In this document: piece by piece, positions 9,241 to 18,069 of the stretch
Layout: each line of letters starts with the position of its first letter
Position numbering within the stretch: position 1 is the stretch's first letter
Origin: DATGJX01 sp963830545
GTDB taxonomy: Bacteria > Vulcanimicrobiota > Vulcanimicrobiia > Vulcanimicrobiales > Vulcanimicrobiaceae
Reading direction: 5' to 3'
NCBI GenBank assembly: GCA_963830545.1
Contig: CAWHMK010000002.1
Coordinates: 1-64,000 of the forward strand
Length of the DNA stretch: 64,000 nucleotides
Program-made: the position numbers and the translations under genes
The notes under the pieces: model-generated
The model's database searches: none
What the model saw: the letters and a program-made list of their open reading frames with translations, nothing else
What the model was told of the DNA's origin: nothing

Positions 9241-9556
9241 GTTCGAAACGCGCGCCGAATAGCAGCGCACCCGAGCCCAGGAATGCTCGAGCGGGCAAAT
9301 GTCCATCAAAATACGTCACATAGATTTCGTTGAACGTATCGAAGAGACCAACGTCCGGCGTGTAAACCGTGACCTGCACGAGATCGCTCGTCGAGAGCGC
9401 GTTCTGTGCGAGCAAATCCCGCAACCCATCCATGAGGATACGAATTTCGTCGCGCACGTCCGCCGGCGGTAAACCCGTGCGGGAATCGCGGCCGATACGA
9501 CCTGCGATGTAATACGTGCCGCCGGCTTGCACGATTTCACGGAACGGTTTGCTCAT
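9188..9556 (-). CDS. RidA/YjgF family protein
   Basis: Small trimeric enzyme family; canonical RidA hydrolyses reactive enamine/imine intermediates to ketones. The 122-residue product has the family pattern: GGTYYIAGRIGRDSRTG, a mid helix (ILMDGLRDLLAQNALSTSDLVQVTVY), and LPARAFLGSGALLFGARFELTAIA. The canonical Arg is present in the PARAF motif. It overlaps the upstream dehydrogenase-like gene by four bases, so the two are an operon. The pairing suggests a catabolic role for this member, as inference only. Confidence 0.87.
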   Translation of the reverse strand: MSKPFREIVQAGGTYYIAGRIGRDSRTGLPPADVRDEIRILMDGLRDLLAQNALSTSDLVQVTVYTPDVGLFDTFNEIYVTYFDGHLPARAFLGSGALLFGARFELTAIARSAASRPNSPSL

Positions 9557-10314
9557 GCGCGCACTCCATCCAGCGGCCAGAAGCCGTAGATGGCGCGGCC
9601 CGGCTCCAGATCCCAGAAGCGCGTCAGGTTGTCTCCGACTGCGTAGACGACCGCATACGCAACGTCTCGAGCCAGGATGGCGCGCACAAGACGCGCGAAA
9701 TCGCGCTGCGACATCCAGGTTGCGGAGTATCGTTTGAATTTCTGCTCGTCACTGAGCCCGAGCCACCCGCTGGAGCTGCGGACGCTTTCGTCGCGCGGAT
9801 CGTCGGCGCCGGTGATCGATCCGATACGCACACACGCGACTTGCATGCCGAATTTGTCGCTGTAATAGCGTCCGAGGGTCTCGCCGAACGCTTTCCATAC
9901 GCCGTAGAGTCCATCGGGACGGTAAGGCGCATCCGTTCCAATCACCAGGCCGAAGGCGGGCTCGTAGATTGCAGGTGCGTTCTGCACCTCGTTCATGCCG
10001 ACGCAATGATTCGAACTTGCGAAAATGATGCGCTTGGCGCCGCAGCGCCGCGCCGCCTCGTACACATTGTACGTGCCGCCGATGTTGACGCCGTACACGC
10101 TATCCCAATCTGCGTCGACTTCTACGACGCCGGCGAGATGTATCACTGTTTCGCAGTTTTCAAGCGCGCGCAGCATTGCGTCGAAATCGCGAACGTCGGC
10201 GTTGACGTCCGAACCGTGGAGATCGATTCGTACGAGATCGTGATCGCGCGCGAGGTCCGTGCACAGCCGTGAGCCGATAGTCCCAGATGCTCCCGTCACG
10301 GCAATTTTTGACAT
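9553..10314 (-). CDS. NAD-dependent epimerase/dehydratase family protein, uronate-dehydrogenase-like
   Basis: Extended short-chain dehydrogenase/reductase of 253 residues. The NAD motif GASGTIGSRL lies at residues 8-17; FASSNHCVG carries the catalytic Ser, and YGVWK carries the catalytic Tyr and Lys. The run APYRPDGLYGVWKAFGE, the FASSNH motif and RIGSITG closely resemble uronate dehydrogenases, which oxidise galacturonate or glucuronate to aldarolactones. That specific activity is inference; other sugar epimerases share the fold. It is followed by RidA with a four-base overlap. Confidence 0.82.
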   Translation of the reverse strand: MSKIAVTGASGTIGSRLCTDLARDHDLVRIDLHGSDVNADVRDFDAMLRALENCETVIHLAGVVEVDADWDSVYGVNIGGTYNVYEAARRCGAKRIIFASSNHCVGMNEVQNAPAIYEPAFGLVIGTDAPYRPDGLYGVWKAFGETLGRYYSDKFGMQVACVRIGSITGADDPRDESVRSSSGWLGLSDEQKFKRYSATWMSQRDFARLVRAILARDVAYAVVYAVGDNLTRFWDLEPGRAIYGFWPLDGVRA

Positions 10315-10343
10315 GTAGCGCCCGGTTCTACTACGCTAGTGAC

Positions 10344-11237
10344 ATGAACTGCCCGACATGCCAAGCAGCGGTTCCCGACCGCGCAAACTTCTGTCCGAAT
10401 TGCGGCGCCGCGCCCACCCAGCCGACGACGGTAAATGGGTACACGGAGCCTCAGCCGGAATCAACGAACCCCAAAACGCCGATGACGCTCGGTGACATGA
10501 CCGTTCGAGTGGAGGGCGAGCTCGTGCCGGTAGCCGACGTCGAACTGGGCCGGCAGCAAACCATCTATTTCGAACATCACATCGTTCTGTGGAAGCAGCC
10601 CAACGTCACGCTGGGTTTGATGGGTCTCCAAAATGCGGCCAAGCGTGTCTTTGCCGGCTTACAGATTTTCATTTCAACCGCGCAAGGGCCGGGAAACATC
10701 GCGTTTTCACGCGAGGCGCCCGGTCAGATCGTCGCGTTGCGATTGCAGCCCGGACAAGCGGTCGACGTTCGCGAGCATCAGTTTCTCCTGGCCACCGGAA
10801 ACATCGACTACAATTTCTACTGGCAGCAAGGTCTGGCGAACGTACTCTTCGCGCGCACCGGATTATTCATCGATCGCTTCACCGCGACGAGTTCCGAGGG
10901 TTTACTGCTGCTGCACGGGTACGGCAACGTGTTCGAAAAAACGCTTGCAGCAGGAGAGGTGCTCGACGTCGAGCCCGGCGGATGGCTTTGGAAAGACGCC
11001 AACGTGCGCATGGACACTGTCTCCGTACTCAAATCGGGCGGCGGCGGTGGATTGATGGGGGCGCTCGGCGCGTTCGTCGGCGGTGCAGCACTCATGCTGA
11101 ACCGTTTCTCCGGGCCCGGGCGCGTCGGAATCCAATCCATGACGTATCACGAGCCGCAAGCCGAAGGCGCAACGCAGGCGGGCGGCACCAGCAACATCGG
11201 CAACGTTCTCAACTCGTTTCTCAACCCACGGCAGTAA
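10344..11237 (+). CDS. AIM24 family protein with N-terminal zinc ribbon
   Basis: The 297-residue protein starts with a zinc-ribbon of two CxxC pairs (CPTC at 3-6, CPNC at 18-21), then a linker of about 30 residues rich in Pro and Thr, then an AIM24/DUF124 beta-sandwich (residues about 55-225, with GPGNIAFSREAPGQIVALRL and HQFLLATGNIDYNF). Near residues 235-255 is a glycine-rich hydrophobic patch (SGGGGGLMGALGAFVGGAAL). The function of bacterial AIM24 proteins is not established. ATG at 10344 was chosen because it puts the zinc ribbon at the N-terminus, and the start region is divergent from the dehydrogenase-like gene. Confidence 0.82.
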   Translation: MNCPTCQAAVPDRANFCPNCGAAPTQPTTVNGYTEPQPESTNPKTPMTLGDMTVRVEGELVPVADVELGRQQTIYFEHHIVLWKQPNVTLGLMGLQNAAKRVFAGLQIFISTAQGPGNIAFSREAPGQIVALRLQPGQAVDVREHQFLLATGNIDYNFYWQQGLANVLFARTGLFIDRFTATSSEGLLLLHGYGNVFEKTLAAGEVLDVEPGGWLWKDANVRMDTVSVLKSGGGGGLMGALGAFVGGAALMLNRFSGPGRVGIQSMTYHEPQAEGATQAGGTSNIGNVLNSFLNPRQ

Positions 11238-11438
11238 ACGCGCTCCGGTGCATCCTCCACGAGTGCAAGCACCCGCGGCTTGCGTGAGGTATGACGCTGT
11301 GCTAAATACATTCGCGAACGTTGATCTCGAGTCGCGGTCAAGTCAACGGAAAAGCCGCGCTCTAAGCCACAGCCGATTGTGAATCGTCTTTGCGGCTCCG
11401 GCAAATCAAAATTCACCCAATAAACCTTTGCGATTGCC

Positions 11439-12140
11439 TCAGATCTGCGGTTTCAGTTGCAAAAGCCGGATGATGCCGTTGCGCACTTCGACGTCGATCG
11501 AACGCGGGCCGCCTCCGTTGACGACGCCGTCGATCGTCTCGTTGGTGCCGGTCGATGTTCCTTTGAGCGGGAAGTCGCTGAACAGCGTCCCGTTGCGCGT
11601 GTGCAGGTGTACGTGCGCCCGCGCGTGTTCGTTGACGTAAAGTTCGACGTTGCCCGTACCAATCGTAAAAGTGAGCGTTCCGGGCCAATCCGTGCTGGCG
11701 AAGATCACGCTCATGTTCCCCGTTCCAATGGACGCGCTTCCATACTCCGGAATCAGCATCGCGATGTTGCCGCGATCCGTGTGCGCGTTGACGACGCCCT
11801 CGAAGTCTCCGACGTGAATGTCGCCTTGCTGCGTGCTGATGTCCATCGAGCCGCCCTTGGGGCCGCGGAGTAAGAAATTCACGCCGGGCTGCGTTGCCTG
11901 CGCCGTGACGAGCAGCGGCGCTTTCTTTATGGTAACACTGCCCGGCGGCCCATATGCCGCGACGGTGTACTCGTCGTCGGGCTGTCCGCGCTCCGGTGCG
12001 TAGGCGTCGATATTGCCTTTGATATTTCGTGCGACGATCGTCGCACCAGTTGGGAAAACCCCGGTCTGTTTGATTGCGGGCGGCGGCGCCGCGCAGCCCG
12101 CGAGCAGAACCAGCGGAAGAAGAAGAGCCGTCCGCTTCAC
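11439..12140 (-). CDS. Predicted lipoprotein with DUF4097-like beta repeats
   Basis: A 233-residue exported lipoprotein. From GTG at 12140 it begins with a Lys-Arg pair, a hydrophobic core and the lipobox LLAGC (Cys about residue 15), so it should be lipid-anchored. The rest alternates short strands with Gly/Asn turns (GNIDAY, GDIHVG, GNIAML, GNMSVI, GNVELY, NGTLFS, NGIIRLL), a beta-helix-like repeat seen in DUF4097 putative adhesins. No catalytic residues are apparent. It lies 65 bases after the Xer recombinase gene on the same strand. Confidence 0.8.
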   Translation of the reverse strand: MKRTALLLPLVLLAGCAAPPPAIKQTGVFPTGATIVARNIKGNIDAYAPERGQPDDEYTVAAYGPPGSVTIKKAPLLVTAQATQPGVNFLLRGPKGGSMDISTQQGDIHVGDFEGVVNAHTDRGNIAMLIPEYGSASIGTGNMSVIFASTDWPGTLTFTIGTGNVELYVNEHARAHVHLHTRNGTLFSDFPLKGTSTGTNETIDGVVNGGGPRSIDVEVRNGIIRLLQLKPQI

Positions 12141-12205
12141 CCTTCTGCCGTTCGCAGCAGTGCTTCGATCTCCTCGACGCGTTGCATCACGCCGCGTCGC
12201 ATGCG

Positions 12206-13165
12206 TCAGCGATCGTCCATTCGATCGCGCGGATGCGCTTCGTCGTAGGCACGCATGACGTGGGACAAATCGACATTCGTGTAGATCTGCGTGGTGGCGA
12301 CACTTTCGTGACCGAGCCACTCCTTAATCGTAATCAAGTCGACGCCGTTCTTGAGAAGATGCGTTGCGAACGAATGGCGCAGTGTGTGAGGCGTTGCCTG
12401 CGCGGCATCCTGAAGGCCGCTGATACGGTATATTTCGCGAAATATGTACCAAATGTGCCGGGGCGTGAGCCGCTTACCGCCGACGCTCACGAAAAGCGCC
12501 GGATCGGTGGTACGCGGACGAACCCCGAGATAGCGCTCAATCGCGTCCACCGTTGCCCGGTTGACGATCACGAAGCGCTGTTTCGAGCCCTTTCCGTGTA
12601 CTTTCACGGTGCGGTCCCGCAGGTTCACGTCGTTCAAATCGACGCGCGCAACCTCGGCGCGGCGCACGCCGCTGCCATAGAGCAATTCCATGATCGCCGA
12701 CGCCCGAAAGCGCTGAAAGGGCGTCCAGTCGGCGCGCTCGGCCGAGAGGAGCTTTCCGACCTCGGGCTGACCGAGCACTCTCGGCAATTTTTTCTCGATG
12801 GGCGGCGAGGGAATGTCGGCTGCGGGATTGTCGTCGCGGAGGCGCTCGTACTTGAGATATTTGTAAAATGCCCGCAGGGCACAGATTTTGCGGCGGACCG
12901 CCACCATTTCGTACTTGCGGCGGCCGGTCAAGTCGGCGATGAACCGCCGCACGTCCGTGTGCGTGGCGGTCAGCAGCTGAGGCCAGGCTTTGCGCTTGCC
13001 GTCAGCGTCCAGGACGCTCTCGCCCGCCAAGAACGCACCGAACAGTTCTAAGTCCCGCGCATACGCGTCGACCGTCAGAGGACTGCGGTTCCGCTCGTGC
13101 AGCAGAAAACTCCCGTGCAGGATAATGTTCGGATCGGCCGGCGCCGACTGCTCGCGCTTTTTCAC
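12206..13165 (-). CDS. Tyrosine recombinase, XerC/XerD type
   Basis: Site-specific recombinase, probably for chromosome dimer resolution. The 319-residue product has the N-terminal core-binding domain (residues 15-115) and a complete catalytic set: Arg168 in GSGVRRAE, Lys192/195 in GKGSK, His260 and Arg263 in HTLRHSFATHL, His286 in LGHESV, and nucleophile Tyr295 in TQIYTNV. Size and the LGHESVATTQIYTNV block match XerC/XerD rather than phage integrases, and no mobile element surrounds it. The start is GTG at 13165. XerC and XerD cannot be told apart by eye. Confidence 0.92.
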   Translation of the reverse strand: MKKREQSAPADPNIILHGSFLLHERNRSPLTVDAYARDLELFGAFLAGESVLDADGKRKAWPQLLTATHTDVRRFIADLTGRRKYEMVAVRRKICALRAFYKYLKYERLRDDNPAADIPSPPIEKKLPRVLGQPEVGKLLSAERADWTPFQRFRASAIMELLYGSGVRRAEVARVDLNDVNLRDRTVKVHGKGSKQRFVIVNRATVDAIERYLGVRPRTTDPALFVSVGGKRLTPRHIWYIFREIYRISGLQDAAQATPHTLRHSFATHLLKNGVDLITIKEWLGHESVATTQIYTNVDLSHVMRAYDEAHPRDRMDDR

Positions 13166-13225
13166 CGCTCGGAACTCTCCACAGCCTTCTCCCCTATACG
13201 CGCGTCAATATCACAGAATAACTGT

Positions 13226-13242
13226 TTCATGATATTCATGAA
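13226..13242. promoter_or_regulatory. Palindrome upstream of the Xer recombinase gene
   Basis: Two perfect 7-base arms, TTCATGA and TCATGAA, are separated by TAT. The site lies about 60-75 bases upstream of the recombinase start, a position fitting an operator. It does not match the usual dif half-sites, so it is not called a recombination site. Confidence 0.35.
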
Positions 13243-13427
13243 GAAGCGAGCGGGTCCTTTGTGGATAGTCTGTGGAAGCGATTCGGCACGGGGTCGTTCT
13301 GCAGGGACCCGCTTAACCGACCGCAGCGTGAGAAAGGCGTGGTTACGGGTTACAAGAGCAGCGGAGGGACATCCCCTTGAATTAGCAAGACCCCCCTCAA
13401 AGTCCTGAACGATAAAAGACAGCGAGC

Positions 13428-13460
13428 AAAAAAGAGAGACCGGCGGGCCCCGCCGGTCTC
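13428..13460 (-). terminator. Rho-independent terminator
   Basis: A GC-rich hairpin (gagaccggcggg paired with cccgccggtctc, 13436-13460) is followed on the minus strand by a T-rich run (TCTCTTTTTT). It lies directly after the stop of the minus-strand gene at 13476 and so ends that transcript. Confidence 0.85.
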
Positions 13461-13475
13461 CTTTATGCCGCCGGT

Positions 13476-13931
13476 TCAGCTGACGTAGCTGATGTTCACG
13501 GGAAAGCCGGCGTCTTCTGCGCGTTTGAGCACATCGAAAACCTCGTCCAGTTCGCTTTCGATTGCGACGATGTCGCGCGCGCTTACGCCCACCGGCGCAG
13601 CGTTTTCCCACAACACCCGCCGCGCGATTTCCAAGGCGGAACGGATGCGCTGCGGCGTCGATTCGAGCACGGGCCAATCGTCCAGGGACATCGGCGGCAC
13701 GACGCGCCACCCGCGTCCCCAAACGAATTCTTCGTCGTCGAAGAATGCATGGGGAATCGCCGCAAGCATTTCGAGCGCTTCTTTGTCTTGAGCGCTCAAA
13801 GCCAGATCCGCTTCTGCCAGCCGTACGATGTAGCGGAAAAACGAAGCATTGCCGACTGTATAAGTCCCGGCCGGCGAAGCCACGCTCACGTTGACCGGCG
13901 GCGGCTCCGGTTCGCCGTGCATGAAATTCAT
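13476..13931 (-). CDS. Hypothetical protein, 151 aa
   Basis: A soluble, acidic, 151-residue protein with no signal peptide or membrane segment; its family is not recognised. The reading frame has codon use like its neighbours, unlike a longer overlapping arginine-rich frame on the same strand. It starts at the end of the Ldh2-type gene (stop 13932, start 13931) and ends at a clear terminator, so it is the last gene of that transcript. Confidence 0.65.
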   Translation of the reverse strand: MNFMHGEPEPPPVNVSVASPAGTYTVGNASFFRYIVRLAEADLALSAQDKEALEMLAAIPHAFFDDEEFVWGRGWRVVPPMSLDDWPVLESTPQRIRSALEIARRVLWENAAPVGVSARDIVAIESELDEVFDVLKRAEDAGFPVNISYVS

Positions 13932-15025
13932 CTAGCCGGATAGTTCGAAGGGGATACCCAACTCGCCCGCTAGCTTGCGCAGGCCGTCCCAAACTTTGAT
14001 GTGGACCGGTACGCCGCCGGCCCGATGCTGAAGGGTCTTCTCGTACTCGGGCTCGCCGGCCACGTAGATGCGATCCTGACCGGGCGCCTTGCGGCTCTCT
14101 TTGAAATACCGCAGCTCGCGATCCATGTCGGCCTTGAATTGCGCGGCTTCGCGGAAACCGTCGACGCGAAATGCACCGAACCAGTGCGAAATGGCGCCCT
14201 CGGCGGTTTGCGATACGTCGGGCAGCGTCGGGCCGAATTTTCCGCCCGAGAGCACGCCGCACAAAATGTCGGCGAGCAGCCCAAGTCCGTAGCCCTTGTG
14301 GCCGCCGTTGTCAGTGCCGTATCCGCCGAGCGGCAGCAGCGCTCCGCGCAGACGCTTCATCCGGATCGTCGGTCATGTGTCCGCCGGCGTCGATCGCCCA
14401 GCCTTCCTTGAGCGGAAGGTTCTTGCGCTTATAGACTTCGAGTTTGCCTTTCGGCACGGTCGTCGTCGCGAAGTCGAGTACGAACGCCGGTTCTTTCGCA
14501 GTGGGAATCGCGAACGCGAAGGGATTGGTGCCCAGCAGCGTATCGCTGCCGAACGTCGGTGCGCCGTAGCGTACGAGTATTGGTGGAGGACATGCCGATC
14601 ATGTCGTGTTCGAGCGCCATCATCGCGTAGTATCCGGCGATGCCGTAGTGATTGGAGTTCCGCACCGCTCCGAACGCCGAGCCGTGCTTCTTCGCCTTCT
14701 CGATCACGTTTTGCATCGCCAGTTTTGCCACCGGGTGTCCGAGGCCGTTGTCCGCGTCGAAGAGCACCGTCGTTTCCGTTTCGCGGACGATTGCATAGTT
14801 CGGTTTCGCCTTGAGCTTGCCGCCGCGAATCCGGCTGACGTAGTAGGATTCGAGCCGCGCAACACCGTGCGATTCGATGCCGCGCAGATCCGCGGCCACC
14901 AGCACCTCGCCGACGACGCGCGCATGCTCGGGCGCGACACCCGTCTTTTCCAGAACGTCCGCGACGAACGCTTTGAGCTTCTCTTCGGTCGAAAGTTGAT
15001 ATTCGCTGGTAGCGGTCTCTGCCAC
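13932..15025 (-). pseudogene. Malate/L-lactate dehydrogenase family (Ldh2, COG2055) gene with two frameshifts
   Basis: NAD(P)-dependent 2-hydroxyacid dehydrogenase family (malate, ureidoglycolate, sulfolactate or lactate). The N-terminal part (15025 to about 14580) holds LRGIESHGVARL and AVRNSNHYGIAGYYA with the family's catalytic His. The middle (GTNPFAFAIP, LDFATTTVPKG) is read in a second frame and the end (GALLPLGGYGTDNGGHKGYGLGLL) in a third. The breaks are near 14578 and 14352, and removing one base at each restores a continuous frame of about 364 residues. Two breaks may mean decay or two sequence errors. Gene 13476 follows directly; a GlcF-like gene is divergent, 85 bases away. Confidence 0.85.
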
Positions 15026-15110
15026 GGTGTGCTTTTCCTCCGGGTCCGTTGTGTTCGGTGTTCGTTTCGCTAAATGCTTCGCGAAAAGGCGGGTCGAACG
15101 GTTGTTTGCG

Positions 15111-16424
15111 ATGATCGACGCGTCCGTCTACAACAAGTGCGTCCGCTGCGGCCTTTGCTTGCCGACGTGCCCGACCTACGTCGAGACTATGACAGAAACT
15201 TCAGGTCCGCGCGGCCGGATTAGTCTGATAAAAGCGGTAGCCGAGGAGCGTCTAGACCTGCTCTCGCCTGGTTTCGTCCATCAAATGTCGGAGTGTTTGG
15301 ATTGCCGGGCCTGCGAGGCGGTCTGCCCGAGCGGGGTCCAATACGGTCAGCTCGTGGAAGCGGCCCGCAGCGAAATTGCAAAAGCTCAAGCGCCGGCACG
15401 CGGCCCCGTCGTACGCTTCGTCCGTTGGTTTTCACTCAAGGTGCTCTTCGGAAATCTCGTTATGATGCGCATCGCCGCGGTGCTGCTTCGGCTCTCTCAG
15501 CAAACCGGTTTGGCAGCGCTCGCGCGCAAATCCGGTCTGCTTCGTCTTCTTCACCTGGAGCAGATGGAAACGCTCGCACCGCCGATTTCGCGGAAATTTT
15601 TCGTGGCGCGCAATCAGCGTTTCGTCGCGGCCCCGTCGCTTCGAACGGTGATGCTGCATGCCGGGTGCATCATGCAGGTTGCTTTCGCGCACGTCGACGA
15701 GGCGACGGTTCGCGTGTTGCAGCGGAATGGCTCGACCGTCGTCGTTCCGTCATCGCAGGGCTGCTGCGGCGCGATCGCGGTGCACGCCGGCGAAATCGAT
15801 TTCGGCCGGGAACTGGCAAAGCGAAACATCGCCGCATTCGAAAAGTCCGGCGCCGACTATTACATCGTCAATGCCGCCGGTTGCGGTTCTACGCTCAAGG
15901 AATACGGGCATTTGCTTGCCGATGACACGCATTGGCACGACCGCGCGGCGCGTTTTTCGGATCGCGTTCGCGACGTGCTGGAGTTTCTCGACGAGATCGG
16001 ATTGTCTACGGATTTAGGCCGCATCGACGACGTGGTAACGTATCAGGATGCGTGTCATCTTGCCCACGCGCAGCGAATCACCGCTGCGCCGCGCAGACTG
16101 CTCGCGCAGATTCCGGGTTTACGCCTGGTCGAGATGGCCGAGAGTTCGCTGTGCTGCGGAAGCGCCGGAATCTATAACGTCACCGAGCCCGAGATGGCGC
16201 AGCGGCTCGGGGAACGGAAAGCGCAGAACGTCATTTCGTCCCAAGCGCGCGTCGTCGCAACCGCGAATCCCGGCTGCGCGCTTCAAATGAGCGCGCATCT
16301 GCATCAAAAAAACAGCCCGATTCGCGTGCGACACGCGATCGAGCTGCTGGATGAAGCGTACGCGAACTACAGCGTAGCTGCCAGCCGATCGCGATCGTTG
16401 AGCGCCGCGTCCAGCGAAGCATAG
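15111..16424 (+). CDS. Glycolate oxidase iron-sulfur subunit-like protein (GlcF/LutA family)
   Basis: The 437-residue protein has two [4Fe-4S] ferredoxin motifs (CVRCGLCLPTCP near residues 9-20 and CLDCRACEAVCP near 61-72) and two cysteine-rich CCG domains (HAGCIMQ...CCGAIAVHAGE and YQDACHLAHAQ...LCCGSAGIYN). It likely passes electrons from a flavoprotein oxidising glycolate or another 2-hydroxyacid to the quinone pool. No GlcD or GlcE flavoprotein gene is adjacent, so the partner must be elsewhere. ATG at 15111 was chosen as the start because it places the first cluster at the N-terminus. The 3' end overlaps the STAS gene by 58 bases. Confidence 0.86.
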   Translation: MIDASVYNKCVRCGLCLPTCPTYVETMTETSGPRGRISLIKAVAEERLDLLSPGFVHQMSECLDCRACEAVCPSGVQYGQLVEAARSEIAKAQAPARGPVVRFVRWFSLKVLFGNLVMMRIAAVLLRLSQQTGLAALARKSGLLRLLHLEQMETLAPPISRKFFVARNQRFVAAPSLRTVMLHAGCIMQVAFAHVDEATVRVLQRNGSTVVVPSSQGCCGAIAVHAGEIDFGRELAKRNIAAFEKSGADYYIVNAAGCGSTLKEYGHLLADDTHWHDRAARFSDRVRDVLEFLDEIGLSTDLGRIDDVVTYQDACHLAHAQRITAAPRRLLAQIPGLRLVEMAESSLCCGSAGIYNVTEPEMAQRLGERKAQNVISSQARVVATANPGCALQMSAHLHQKNSPIRVRHAIELLDEAYANYSVAASRSRSLSAASSEA

Positions 16425-16741
16425 ACCGCAAAAATTCGCATCAAGCCCGTAATGTTCAGCAGACGCTGAATCGGCCCGTCGCGAACGATCAGCCGGACGC
16501 GCCCGGCATTTTCGAGCGCGCGGCGATGCGCGCCGATGAGCGCTCCGAGCCCCGTGGAGTCGAGAAATTCGAGTTCGGTGAGGTCGACGATGATGTCGTG
16601 CTTGCCCTCGTTCGCGGCTTCGATCAAGGCCGCACGCAAGGAAGGCGCCGTCGCGAGGTCGAGGCTGCCGTGCAGGCGATACACGATCGCCGCGCCGTTG
16701 TGCTCGGACTTGATGTCGACGGAAAGGGCATCAGTCGCCAT
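16367..16741 (-). CDS. STAS-domain anti-sigma factor antagonist
   Basis: The 124-residue single-domain protein matches SpoIIAA/RsbV-type antagonists, which bind an anti-sigma kinase and are switched off by phosphorylation on a conserved Ser. The site is the Ser in LEFLDSTGLGALIGAHRRA (about residue 62), preceded by the usual strand IIVDLTELEFLDS. No partner kinase gene is adjacent; a sigma factor gene lies far away at 44.8 kb. Its end overlaps the convergent GlcF-like gene by 58 bases. Confidence 0.9.
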   Translation of the reverse strand: MATDALSVDIKSEHNGAAIVYRLHGSLDLATAPSLRAALIEAANEGKHDIIVDLTELEFLDSTGLGALIGAHRRALENAGRVRLIVRDGPIQRLLNITGLMRIFAVYASLDAALNDRDRLAATL

Positions 16742-16756
16742 ACGCTTCTCCCGGTA

Positions 16757-17729
16757 TCAGCTGTCAGAAGGCGCGCGTTCGCTCCGCGCGGCGCGCTCGC
16801 CTTGTACCATGCGCTCACTCGCCTCATTCCAGCGCCAATCCTGATCGCTTGTGAGATGTACGCCGCCGATCCAGCGGTCGACGGGTTGATGCGTGAGCCA
16901 ATCCGTGTCTCCGGCGAGGACCCGGCGGCCGAGCAGTGTCGGTTCATATCCGGACTCAAGCGTGGAGAGCAGCGGGGCCGGTTCCGCGCAGAGGTCGTCG
17001 ATGTGCGCGTAGCACGCCGAATCGCCCAAGAACGAGGCCTCTTCCCGCGCCTGGGCGCGGCGAAACACCTCTTCTTTGCGTCGAGCGCCTTGAGCGCACG
17101 CTTCCAAAACCTGTTTTTGCGTGCGCGACAGTCCGCTATCGGTCGCCGGATACTCCTCGCACAAACGCTTGAGCGCTCCGGCCAAAAACGGAAATCCCGC
17201 GTACGTTTTCGCGGCGGCGATGGGCAGCGTTTCCGGTGTGCCGGCAGTAAAAGCGCGCCATGCACTCGCGGCACCAGTGGCCATCGCGCTCGTCAAGAAC
17301 CTCCGCTTCGAATGCAGCGCCATCAGTCTCGTCGGCGGTGAGCATTCCCAAATATTGATCGGATTGAACGAGCTGAACGGCGCCCGCGCCGATCCCCTGT
17401 TCTTGCAGCACGGCTAAAATCTGCAGCAAGTGGAGCTGGTCGTACAAATCGTGTTCGAACCAGAGCACGATTTCTTCGAATTCTTCCGCGCGCCGAATTG
17501 CAGCATCGCGCTTTTCCAGATCGTGATGCAATTTGATCGCGTTGCCGAAACCGCGCGAAGCCAAGTAGTCGCCGCGAATCCGGCTGAGCTCTTCCAACGG
17601 AAGATCCGCAACTACCGGCCCCTCGTGCAGCATGTCGCGCCAGGCGATATGCGTGCCGAGCAGACCGGCTTTCTTCCACAGATACAACACCGAATCGCCG
17701 TTGGTGACGTGCAGCGCGTTTACGCTCAT
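16757..17729 (-). CDS. DUF1835 family protein, split by one frameshift
   Basis: The N-terminal half (17729 to about 17290) has the DUF1835 pattern: LHVTNGDSVLYLWKKAGL, WRDMLHEGPV, EEIVLWFEHDLYDQLHLLQIL. The C-terminal half (about 17290 to 16757), read in another frame, has FPFLAGALKRLCEEYP, GLSRTQKQVLEA and FLGDSACYAHID, which follow in intact homologues. The break lies between about 17255 and 17295; the locus length fits one extra base. The biochemical function of this family is not established. The locus ends 15 bases before the STAS gene on the same strand. Confidence 0.78.
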
Positions 17730-17907
17730 CCCGTCGCGCGCTTCGCCACGGCACCGCCGCCCTCCTGAGTGTTGACCTTCCGGCAGAATGCGCCGAAAAT
17801 ATACCGGATTCCAACATCAGTGGATTCGAGACGCTGGTGCGAAAACGCGGCCGCCTAGCGGCGGCGCTTCTCTTCGCCATGCGTTGGTTCGAATCGACCG
17901 ACACACG

Positions 17908-17929
17908 AAAAAAACCGGCCCGAGGCCGG
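17908..17929 (-). terminator. Rho-independent terminator, copy in the distal repeat unit
   Basis: On the minus strand the hairpin CCGGCC/GGCCGG with a three-base loop (17915-17929) is followed by seven Ts. It is an exact copy of the terminator just after tRNA-Gln, moved 132 bases downstream. Confidence 0.75.
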
Positions 17930-18039
17930 TTTCTTGATGGCTGGGGTGGCTGGATTCGAAGACGCCTGGTGCGAAAACGCGGCCGCCTAGCGGCGGCGCT
18001 TCTCTTCGCCATGCGTTGGTTCGAATCGACCGACACACG

Positions 18040-18061
18040 AAAAAAACCGGCCCGAGGCCGG
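18040..18061 (-). terminator. Terminator of tRNA-Gln
   Basis: On the minus strand, eight bases after the CCA end of tRNA-Gln, the hairpin CCGGCC/GGCCGG (18047-18061) is followed by seven Ts. It should end the tRNA transcript. Confidence 0.88.
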
Positions 18062-18069
18062 TTTCTTGA

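Larger units (their letters stand above)
13166..13475. other. Intergenic region upstream of the Xer recombinase gene
   Basis: About 310 bases with no convincing gene. It holds a palindrome at 13226-13242, three TCCACA-type motifs on one strand or the other (near 13182, 13259 and 13272) that faintly resemble DnaA boxes, and the terminator of the gene at 13476. On the minus strand a 25-codon open frame starting at 13239 ends on the start codon of the recombinase gene; it has no clear ribosome binding site. Confidence 0.5.

Noticed and set aside
12206..13165. Phage integrase marking a mobile element
   Set aside because: Size and motifs match housekeeping XerC/XerD, and no attachment repeats, phage or transfer genes are nearby.
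13226..13242. dif recombination site beside the Xer gene
   Set aside because: The arms and the three-base centre do not match 11-6-11 dif half-sites.
13162..14262. 366-codon minus-strand open frame over the Ldh2-type and 151-residue genes
   Set aside because: Very arginine-rich and shadow-like; two real frames with family motifs or normal codon use occupy the same stretch.
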